The translations under genes and the position numbers were made by a program. 13,966 nt of DNA. Source: an uncultured Prevotella sp. (lineage in GTDB: Bacteria > Bacteroidota > Bacteroidia > Bacteroidales > Bacteroidaceae). Positions 1 to 6,500 of the stretch are shown here, piece after piece; the first letter of the stretch is position 1; each line of letters opens with the position of its first letter. The notes under the pieces are model-generated. The model had not been told where the DNA came from. It did no database searches and saw only the letters and a list, made by a program, of their open reading frames with translations. The stretch lies in the NCBI GenBank assembly GCA_900548195.1, contig URJQ01000086.1, positions 1 through 13,966 on the forward strand, read 5' to 3'.

Positions 1-611
1 AAGCTGCTATCGTTTCGTCATAATATGAGTACGGCAAACCTACCTGAGTAGTTACTACTTTTTCGACCCTTTTTCGTCAAAAATATTTCGAACTGTATGG
101 TTTAAACGAGCTGAAAGCCACAAAACTCCTATCCCTGTCATCGCCCTGGGTATAATAGCAGTCTACAAGATGCCCTTACTGGGGCAACTGGTTTGCATTC
201 ATAATTACCCAAAGCGATGCTCTGGGCTATGAGCTTCAGTCCTTTCTGGGTGTATTGGGTAATTTCAAACGTACAGTTCGCGCATCTTCTTATTGCTAAT
301 CAAAAATAAACAGAAACAAATAAGTGCAGATCGGACAATTTTAGTTGCTTAGGCTGTAGTTTGTCCTGTTGGTTCGTGCTGACACCTTACATGATTGCCC
401 AGCGCGATTATAAAGAAATAGGGAACAGTAAACAGGTAATACGAGAATACGTTAATCAGCTTGCAATTATACCAGAGCGAGTACCGTAAGCAACAAGTGT
501 ATTCTCCTATTCCATATTACCTAATCATCCCCCCAAGGGGATAAGAGGGGACTTTCTGGTTAAAGAATTATAATATTTTTGATAAAATACACGGAGTAAA
601 ACTAAAATCTG
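1..611. other. Gene-free stretch at the left edge
   Basis: I see no open reading frame here that looks coding. The stretch holds a REP-like palindromic repeat (listed separately). It also has a weak inverted pair, GAGAATAC at 443-450 and GTATTCTC at 499-506, with outer arms GGTAAT 435-440 and ATTACC 516-521. A small C-rich hairpin, ATCCCC 527-532 with GGGGAT 537-542, lies just before the next gene. This looks like eroded intergenic DNA. Function of these structures is unknown. Confidence 0.6.
143..263. repeat. Degenerate REP-like palindromic repeat of Bacteroidetes type
   Basis: The stretch is a chain of short palindromic modules: CCCTGGG at 144-150, a TGCCC/GGGCA hairpin at 171-175 and 182-186, an ACCCA...TGGG pair around 207-226, a GCTC/GAGC hairpin at 219-222 and 231-234, and enclosing arms ATTACCCA 204-211 and TGGGTAAT 256-263. 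From memory, dispersed intergenic repeats in Bacteroidetes genomes share this wording (CCCTGGG, then GCCCT...AGGGC, then CTGGGCTATGAGC). This copy looks diverged. The resemblance is recalled, not searched. Confidence 0.5.
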
Positions 612-619
612 TAACTTTG
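612..619 (+). promoter_or_regulatory. Bacteroidetes -7 box for the small ORF at 628
   Basis: TAACTTTG fits the TAnnTTTG consensus of the primary sigma factor in Bacteroidetes. A TTTG lies at 578-581, but the 30-bp gap is too long for a normal -33 box, so only half of the promoter is supported. The box ends 8 bp before the ATG, which predicts a very short leader. The last base of the box starts a palindrome, GTATCAT-CA-ATGATAC (619-634), that spans the start codon. Confidence 0.45.
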
Positions 620-627
620 TATCATCA

Positions 628-1008
628 ATGATACGAAAGTTGTTCATATCACTCTTATTTGCGGTCATTACCGCTTCACTCGCTTATCTGGCAGGAATTA
701 CAGATACTGCGTACTCTGATGGAGACGCGATATCTGTGGAAAACTGCGTTGCTGCGCAATGTCCTGATGCAGAATACTCACAGGACTTCATCTCGATAAC
801 TGTAGATACCTGCAATAATATTTCCCACATCCGTTTGGCAAACAGACTGCTGAAGGTGAGAAATTGTGGGCATTCTAATTGTGATAACATCTGCAGAAAA
901 GGCTGTCTGTGCGAATATCTTGCAGGGCTTTCTTATTCATATTCTCTAAATCAATCCCATAGATGTGATGTGCCGCATTACATCTATCATAGAAATCTTC
1001 GGCTTTAG
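628..1008 (+). CDS. Small exported or membrane-anchored Cys-containing hypothetical protein
   Basis: This is a 126-residue protein. Residues 1-24 form a signal peptide or anchor (MIRK, then a hydrophobic stretch), so the protein probably leaves the cytoplasm. The rest is polar. Several cysteines cluster around residues 40-62 and 79-96, including a C-x4-C-x3-C-x3-C-x-C run (79-95), which could mean disulfides or metal binding. The C-terminal NISHIRLANR and HYIYHRNLRL segments recall, from memory, a widespread family of short Bacteroidales proteins of unknown function that end in a YY(I/V)xALRR-like tail; this is unverified. The ATG start is supported by a -7 box just upstream and by the signal peptide beginning at once. 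A hairpin follows the stop. No function is assigned. Confidence 0.55.
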   Translation: MIRKLFISLLFAVITASLAYLAGITDTAYSDGDAISVENCVAAQCPDAEYSQDFISITVDTCNNISHIRLANRLLKVRNCGHSNCDNICRKGCLCEYLAGLSYSYSLNQSHRCDVPHYIYHRNLRL

Positions 1009-1045
1009 TATGTTGTCTTTTTTTCCATTGCCAGACAACATATTA
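1006..1045 (+). terminator. Stem-loop directly after the small ORF
   Basis: TATGTTGTCT (1009-1018) pairs perfectly with AGACAACATA (1033-1042) around a 14-base loop. The stem extends to 1006-1045 with one G-T wobble, so it reaches into the stop codon. It is AT-rich and lacks a clean T-run, so it is a possible but not classical intrinsic terminator. It may also act as an mRNA 3' end stabiliser. Confidence 0.45.
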
Positions 1046-1182
1046 TAAACAACTAAACTTTCGCAAGCAATAAATAGCCCCTCAGTTCCCACTGCCGTGG
1101 GGATGTTGTAATATATCAATGTTTAATAATGTGGTTTTGTGGTTTAGAAAATAAAACATCAATATAAAAAAATTAAGAAAAA

Positions 1183-1190
1183 TATATTTG
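1183..1190 (+). promoter_or_regulatory. Possible -7 box for the CBS-domain gene
   Basis: TATATTTG matches TAnnTTTG. No TTTG lies at the usual 19-21 bp upstream, and the surrounding DNA is very AT-rich, so a chance match is possible. If used, transcription would begin near 1197 and leave a leader of about 135 bases containing the direct repeats at 1195-1278. Confidence 0.25.
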
Positions 1191-1194
1191 TTTA

Positions 1195-1278
1195 TTTTTA
1201 TTTATTGATATTTTATTCCTCGACCAGACAACTAAACAACCAGACATCTAACGTCTTTTTATTTATTGATATCTTATT
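1195..1278. repeat. Nested direct repeats upstream of the CBS-domain gene
   Basis: A 23-bp sequence containing TTTATTGATAT occurs at 1195-1217 and again at 1256-1278, 61 bp apart, with a single difference. Between the copies, ACCAGACAACTAA (1223-1235) is repeated as ACCAGACATCTAA (1239-1251). The pattern suggests a local duplication in the untranslated region ahead of the ATG at 1335. Confidence 0.65.
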
Positions 1279-1334
1279 ACTGATTAGCAGTACGTTATCT
1301 CTTGCGAAACTTCAGCAAACGAAATTTCAATCTA

Positions 1335-2366
1335 ATGGGTTTAATCATTTTATATTTTTTAGGTGCACTGTCACTTTCATTTCTATGCTCCGTCCTTGAA
1401 GCGGTGCTTCTTTCCACTCCTATGTCGTATATTTCGATGAAGGAAAAACAAGGCAACAGGACTGCCACACTGATGAAACGATACAAGAACAACGTGGATC
1501 GACCGGTTGGCGCTATTCTTTCGCTCAATACCATAGCCCACACCATCGGTTCTGCCGGCGTTGGAGCGGAGTCTATCAAACTTTTCGGTGAGCAATATTT
1601 CGGCATTATCTCCGCTATTCTGACATTATTGATACTGGTGCTTTCGGAAATCATCCCAAAGACCATCGGTGCATCCTACTGGCGTTCGCTCGCTTTGCCG
1701 TCCACCAAAATCATAAAGGTTCTCATCCTTATCACATATCCGCTGGTGCTACTCTCTGAACTCATCACTAAGGTATTCACACCCAAAAACAATCATGCCT
1801 CCATGAGTCGTGAAGAGGTGTCTGCCATGGTGGATGTAGGCACCACGGAAGGCGTTTTCCGCGAGTCGGAAAGCAAGATAATCAAGAGTTGCATACTCCT
1901 TTCCAGCGTGAAAGCGAGGAAGATAATGACTCCGTCCGTAGTGGTGGAGTCTGCATATCAAGGCTTGACCATAAAGGAATTCTACGAACAGCAGGAGTGG
2001 AACTTCTCACGCATACCGGTCTATGACAAAGAAAAGGATTACATCACCGGCTACGTGCTGAAGGACATGATACTCAAAGCATTGTCGGAGGATAGATTCC
2101 AGACTCGCTTGTCAGACCTGATGCGTCCTATTCTCTCATTCCAAGAGGACGAATCCGTCTATAAGATATGGGAAAAGATGCTGGCAAAACGCGAGCACAT
2201 TTCCATTATCATTGATGAATACGGCAGTCTGCGTGGCGTCGTCTCCATGGAAGACATCATCGAGACGATGACTGGAGTGGAGATAGTGGATGAGGATGAC
2301 GTCGCTGTGGATATGCAGGCTTTTGCCAAAGAGAAGTCTATCAGGATGATGGAAAATAGAAAATAA
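1335..2366 (+). CDS. CNNM/CorC-type membrane protein with DUF21 and a CBS pair
   Basis: This is a 343-residue inner-membrane protein of the HlyC/CorC (CNNM, DUF21) family, whose members are linked to divalent-cation (Mg or Co) transport or efflux. The first hydrophobic segment is at residues 1-24, and three more lie around 50-72, 82-106 and 116-140. The family motif SEIIPKTIG closes the third. The cytosolic half holds two CBS motifs: about 195-245 (start MTPSVVVES, then FSRIPVYD and ITGYVLKDMIL) and about 255-315 (HISIIIDEYGSLRGVVSMEDIIETMTG). The C-terminal CorC_HlyC domain seen in longer relatives is absent, which from memory is usual for the Bacteroidetes short form. I chose the ATG at 1335 because a MGLIILYF-type start fits the family; an upstream TTG at 1302 would only add a charged extension. 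The exact ion is not readable from sequence. It converges with the pseudouridine synthase gene. Confidence 0.9.
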   Translation: MGLIILYFLGALSLSFLCSVLEAVLLSTPMSYISMKEKQGNRTATLMKRYKNNVDRPVGAILSLNTIAHTIGSAGVGAESIKLFGEQYFGIISAILTLLILVLSEIIPKTIGASYWRSLALPSTKIIKVLILITYPLVLLSELITKVFTPKNNHASMSREEVSAMVDVGTTEGVFRESESKIIKSCILLSSVKARKIMTPSVVVESAYQGLTIKEFYEQQEWNFSRIPVYDKEKDYITGYVLKDMILKALSEDRFQTRLSDLMRPILSFQEDESVYKIWEKMLAKREHISIIIDEYGSLRGVVSMEDIIETMTGVEIVDEDDVAVDMQAFAKEKSIRMMENRK

Positions 2367-2435
2367 TGGGATAGTTCTTTACTTTTCCAAACAAGGAAAA
2401 ATGGAACAAAAAGTCGATAAGATAGCTATCATTTT

Positions 2436-2546
2436 GCGATAGCTAAGCTTTTACAGTCTAAAAGCATAGATATTACCTTGCAATAACTATGCTTTTACGC
2501 TGTAATATCTATGCTTTTACACTGCAATAACTATGCTTTTGCAAGC
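2436..2546. repeat. Array of five 22-bp units, the second inverted
   Basis: Units begin at 2436, 2458, 2480, 2502 and 2524, exactly 22 bp apart, with a core like ATARCTATGCTTTTAC. The unit at 2458 is in reverse orientation but in register. As a result, 2459-2476 and 2502-2519 form a perfect 18-bp inverted repeat around a 25-base loop. A 10-bp palindrome, GATAGCTATC, sits at 2421-2430. The array lies between two convergent genes, where a two-way terminator would be expected. Similar AAAAGCATAG repeats are, as I recall, dispersed in Prevotella-like genomes; this is unverified. Confidence 0.8.
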
Positions 2547-2724
2547 TATTGGCTTTCAACAAATTACAAGAGCACTTTCTTGCTGTGCTGCCAATACAGG
2601 AAAATCGAACAATTATTTTCTAAATAACAGTCTGTTGGATGCTTGTAAATGTTCTTTATTTAAAAGCAGCCCACTATATATTTGCAAGAATGAACATCCT
2701 AATTTGTAAGGAGGAACATCCTGA

Positions 2725-3393
2725 TTACAGAGGAAAACTGCGCCAGATATCTGTCTCCGGCAATGGAGCATCACAGGAAATAGGCTCCTTGGAGACAGGA
2801 TGCACAAACTCTACGTGGCGTGAAAGCAGACTGATACTGCCGTCGGGATTGCTACGTGGCGCACCATATTTGAGGTCGCCCTTGATAGGACAACCTATCT
2901 TAGCAAGCTGACAGCGTATCTGATGGTGGCGTCCGGTGAAGAGTTGCACCTCTATCAGATGATAATTGGTGGAAGAAGAGATGAGACGATAATGGAGAAC
3001 AGCCTTCTTCGAGTTCTTCACCTCCTTGTCATAAGCGTAAGATTTGTTTTGTTTCTCATTGCGCACAATCCAGTGGGTCAGAGTATCCTCCTCCACAGCG
3101 GGGCGATTCTTCACGATAGCCCAATAGGTCTTGTGTACATCTCCCACGCGAAACATCTCATTGAGGCGGGCGAGCGCCTTGCTCGTCTTAGCGAAAACGA
3201 CGAGTCCGCTCACGGGACGGTCGAGGCGATGCACCACTCCGAGAAACACGTTTCCAGGCTTCTGATACTTCTCCTTGATGTATTGCTTGACGGTGTCAGA
3301 GAGCGGAATGTCGCCCGTCTTGTCGCCCTGCACTATCTCGCCAGTGGCTTTGCTGACGATGATGATATGATTGTCTTCGTATATTACTTGCAT
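2725..3393 (-). CDS. RluA-family 23S rRNA/tRNA pseudouridine synthase, no S4 domain
   Basis: This is a 222-residue cytosolic enzyme that isomerises specific uridines in rRNA or tRNA to pseudouridine. The RluA signature HRLDRPVSGL is at residues 55-64, with Asp58 as the expected catalytic residue. Family motifs FAKT (67-70), KTYWAIV (88-94), GRHHQIRCQL (154-163) and KGDLKYG (171-177) follow in the right order. There is no N-terminal S4 RNA-binding domain, which points to the short single-domain group; target uridine and orthologue (RluA, RluC, TruC or other) cannot be told. The ATG at 3393 is chosen because MQVIYEDNHIIIV is the normal family start and a consensus promoter lies just upstream; an in-frame ATG at 3432 is upstream of that promoter. 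The implied leader is only a few bases. It diverges from tamB. Confidence 0.92.
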   Translation of the reverse strand: MQVIYEDNHIIIVSKATGEIVQGDKTGDIPLSDTVKQYIKEKYQKPGNVFLGVVHRLDRPVSGLVVFAKTSKALARLNEMFRVGDVHKTYWAIVKNRPAVEEDTLTHWIVRNEKQNKSYAYDKEVKNSKKAVLHYRLISSSTNYHLIEVQLFTGRHHQIRCQLAKIGCPIKGDLKYGAPRSNPDGSISLLSRHVEFVHPVSKEPISCDAPLPETDIWRSFPL

Positions 3394-3402
3394 ATTAGGG
3401 GA

Positions 3403-3433
3403 CAAAATTAACTTATTTACCTGGATTTTCAAA
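3403..3433 (-). promoter_or_regulatory. Consensus promoter of the pseudouridine synthase gene
   Basis: Read on the minus strand, the -33 box TTTG (3433-3430), a 19-bp spacer and the -7 box TAATTTTG (3410-3403) match the Bacteroidetes consensus exactly. The -7 box ends 9 bp before the ATG at 3393, so the transcript should be nearly leaderless. Confidence 0.8.
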
Positions 3434-3456
3434 GAAAATTAGCACTATTTTCTTTG
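3430..3456. promoter_or_regulatory. Inverted repeat joining the two divergent promoters
   Basis: CAAAGAAAAT (3430-3439) and ATTTTCTTTG (3447-3456) are perfect 10-bp arms around the 7-bp centre TAGCACT. The outer four bases of each arm are the -33 TTTG boxes of the two promoters. The -7 boxes are each 33 bp from the centre. The symmetry could be an operator for a dimeric regulator or could simply come from two consensus promoters placed back to back. Confidence 0.6.
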
Positions 3457-3483
3457 CAGTGTGTATTTTTTAGCGTATCTTTG
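3453..3483 (+). promoter_or_regulatory. Consensus promoter of the tamB-tamL operon
   Basis: TTTG at 3453-3456, a 19-bp spacer and TATCTTTG at 3476-3483 match the Bacteroidetes primary promoter. Transcription should begin near 3490, giving a leader of about 110 bases before the ATG at 3600. Confidence 0.8.
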
Positions 3484-3599
3484 TTGCCTAATTCAGTCGT
3501 TCCGCGCTTCTACGTCTCTGTCACAGACCAGCAAGTAATATCAACGTCGCATTGAAATTCAGAATCTATATCAAGCCGATACGACTATAATTTTACTAT

Positions 3600-6500
3600 A
3601 TGAGCAAAACTCAAAAGTGGGCGACAGGTATCTTTCTCGCCCCTATCATTATCATATTGCTACTCGCCGTAGCCATTTACTTGCCGCCTATACAAAACTG
3701 GGCGGTGCAGAAAGTCACGGCTTATGCTTCCGAAAAGATGGGTATGGAGATTTCGGTGGACCACGTATGCCTCGTCTTTCCGCTTGACCTTGGCGTGGAT
3801 GGTGTGAAAATCATCCAGCCCAACGACTCCATTCCGCAGAAGAAAGACACCATAGCCGACCTCAAGCGTGCTGTGGTGGATGTGCGCCTGTTTCCGCTTT
3901 TTGCCAAGAGAGTGGAGATAGACCGCCTCGACATCTATGATCTGAAGATGAATACTGCCAATCTGGTGCATGAAGCAAGGGTGAAAGGCACTCTCGCCCT
4001 TCTGTCATTGGAGAGCCACGGCATCGACCTGGGTAAGGAGACGCTGCGACTCGACATGGCGATGATTGACGGAGCACGCCTCGATGTGGCGCTGTCAGAC
4101 ACCGTTCCGCCTGACACCACGGAGAGCAAGAACTTCTGGAAGATAAATCTCGACAAGCTCGACGTGAGAAATTCCGACGTCACGGTCCACATGCCAGGCG
4201 ACACTCTCCAGGTCAAGGCGGTGCTGGCTGACGTGAAAGCGAAGCAAGGATTCTTCGACCTCTACAAAGGACAGTATGACCTTGCGTCAATCGACTGGAA
4301 GAAAGGCGAGATAAAATACGACAATAATTTCCAACCAAGGCTTAAAGGGCTTGATGCTAATCATATAGCCTTATCGGATATACACCTCGGTATAGACTCT
4401 TTGCATTTCTGCTCTCCAGATCTCAGCGTCGTGATACGCCAGTGTAAGATGAAGGAAAAGAGCGGTATTGTCCTCGCTTCGCTTACGGGAAAGGCAGTGA
4501 TGGACTCCACCCGACTGCACCTTCACCACATTGCGATGAAGACGCCTACGTCAGACCTGCAGGCGGAAGTGGCTATCGACCTCAACGTGATGGACGAGAA
4601 AAATCCAGGACAGATGAACGCTGACATCTCGGCTTCGCTGTCCAAGGAGGACCTACTGCTCGCTATGGGCGATATGCCTGTCGCTTTCCGTAGGCAATGG
4701 CCTGCCCATCCTCTTGCTGTAAAGGCAAAGATGAAGGGCAACATGCGCCATGTCGATGTCAGCGAAGCAATGATGGAACTGCCTGGCGCCATGAAGATTA
4801 CGGCGAAGGGAAAGGCTGATTATCCTGCGGATATGGAGAAGATAAAGGCTGATTTCCATCTCGATGCCACGACTTACAATCTCGCTTTCGTCAGCACCCT
4901 GCTCAGCAGCGACCTGCAGAGGATGATAGCCATTCCTTCCACTCATGCCGTTGCCGACCTCAAGATGGATGGCAAGGCAGTGAATGTCTCTTTCGATGTG
5001 GCAGAAAGCCGTGGCAAAATGCTGGGAAAAGCATATTATAACGCTGATACTGAGGCTTATTCTGCTAATATCGACGCTAAAAATTTCCAGATTCAGCATT
5101 ATGTGAAAGGCATGAACCTCGGCGGTTTCACTGGTAAAGCGGAGCTGAAGGGCAAGGGAACCGACTTCTTCTCCCCTTATTCCACCCTCACCGCCAAGTC
5201 AGAGGTAAGTGATTTCAAATATGATAAATGGAATCTCAACAATATGTCTCTCGTGGCTCTGCTCGAAAATGGCAGGGCAAGGGTCAACCTTACTTCACGC
5301 AATGACATGATTGACGGCACCGTGATTCTCGATGCGCTGATGAGTCGCAATCCTATTCGTGCCACATTGATTTCCGAACTCAATTATGCTGACCTCCACA
5401 GACTGCAGATTGCCGAAGCGCCTCTCACCATTGGCGGATGCGCTCACATAGACATTGCCTCCGACCTGAAGGATTACTATATGCTGCAAGGCACCGTGGG
5501 CGACGTCACTGTCAGGAGTGCAGAGCAGACTTATCGTCCTGACGATATGGTCATCGACTTGCTGACGCGCCGCGACACCACTCATGCCGTCGCAGACTGT
5601 GGCGATTTCCATCTCAGGGCTGATGTGAGCGGTGGCTACAAATATATCCTCGGACTCTCCGACCGCATGGCAAAGGAGATGGCAAGGCAATGGAATGACC
5701 GCGTAATCGACGGAGATGCTTTCCGCAAGACATTGCCAAAGTCGAAAGTATTCTTCACTATGGGGCAGGAAAACCCTGTGGCGAGAGGTCTCAAACGCTA
5801 TGATTTTGCCGTGGCGAATATGTATGCCGACTTCATCACGTCTCCTGAATCGGGCATCAACGGTGAGCTTCACATTGATACTCTCAAGACAGAAGGAATG
5901 AAATTAGACCGCTTTGTGGCTAAAGTCACTTCCGATGAGACCGACATCAGATACCGCTTGGACATAGAAAATGATACGAATAAGCCAAAATATGGTTTCC
6001 GCGCTACAGCTCTTGGAATGTTTATGCCTAATGCTGTCAGTTCCGATGTAGTAATGACCGACCTTAAAGGCAGAAAGATAATCAGTCTTAGTTCGGTGGC
6101 TGAAATGGAAAAGGAAGGCATTCGTCTCTCTTTCGCCAAGCAAAAGCAAATCATCGGCTATAAGGACTTCACCGTCAATGACGATAACTACGTCTTCCTC
6201 TCCAAGGATATGCGCGTATCGGCAGACATGGCGCTGCGTGCTGACGATGGCACTGGTATGCAGATCTACACCGACGACAATAATCTCGAAGCTCTGCAGG
6301 ACGTCACCTTCTCGCTCCACCGCATAGATTTGGGCGCTATACTCCCAGCTATCCCGTATATGCCTAAGGTCTCAGGCATCATGGACGGTGACTTCCACGT
6401 CATCCAGACAGCCAATGACCTGTCTGTCTCCAGCAGTGTGGAGTTCCAGAAACTTATCTATGAGGACTGCCCTGTGGGCAATATATCGTCCGAATTTGTC

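Noticed and set aside
1302..1334. TTG at 1302 as the start of the CBS-domain protein
   Set aside because: It adds a charged 11-residue extension not typical of the family; ATG 1335 gives the normal N-terminus.
2923..3411. Plus-strand ORF of 162 codons
   Set aside because: It is the antisense shadow of the pseudouridine synthase gene, which has full family motifs.
5295..5873. Minus-strand ORF of 192 codons inside tamB, and other long minus-strand frames in tamB and tamL
   Set aside because: Shadows of the coding strand; no domain, promoter or independent support.
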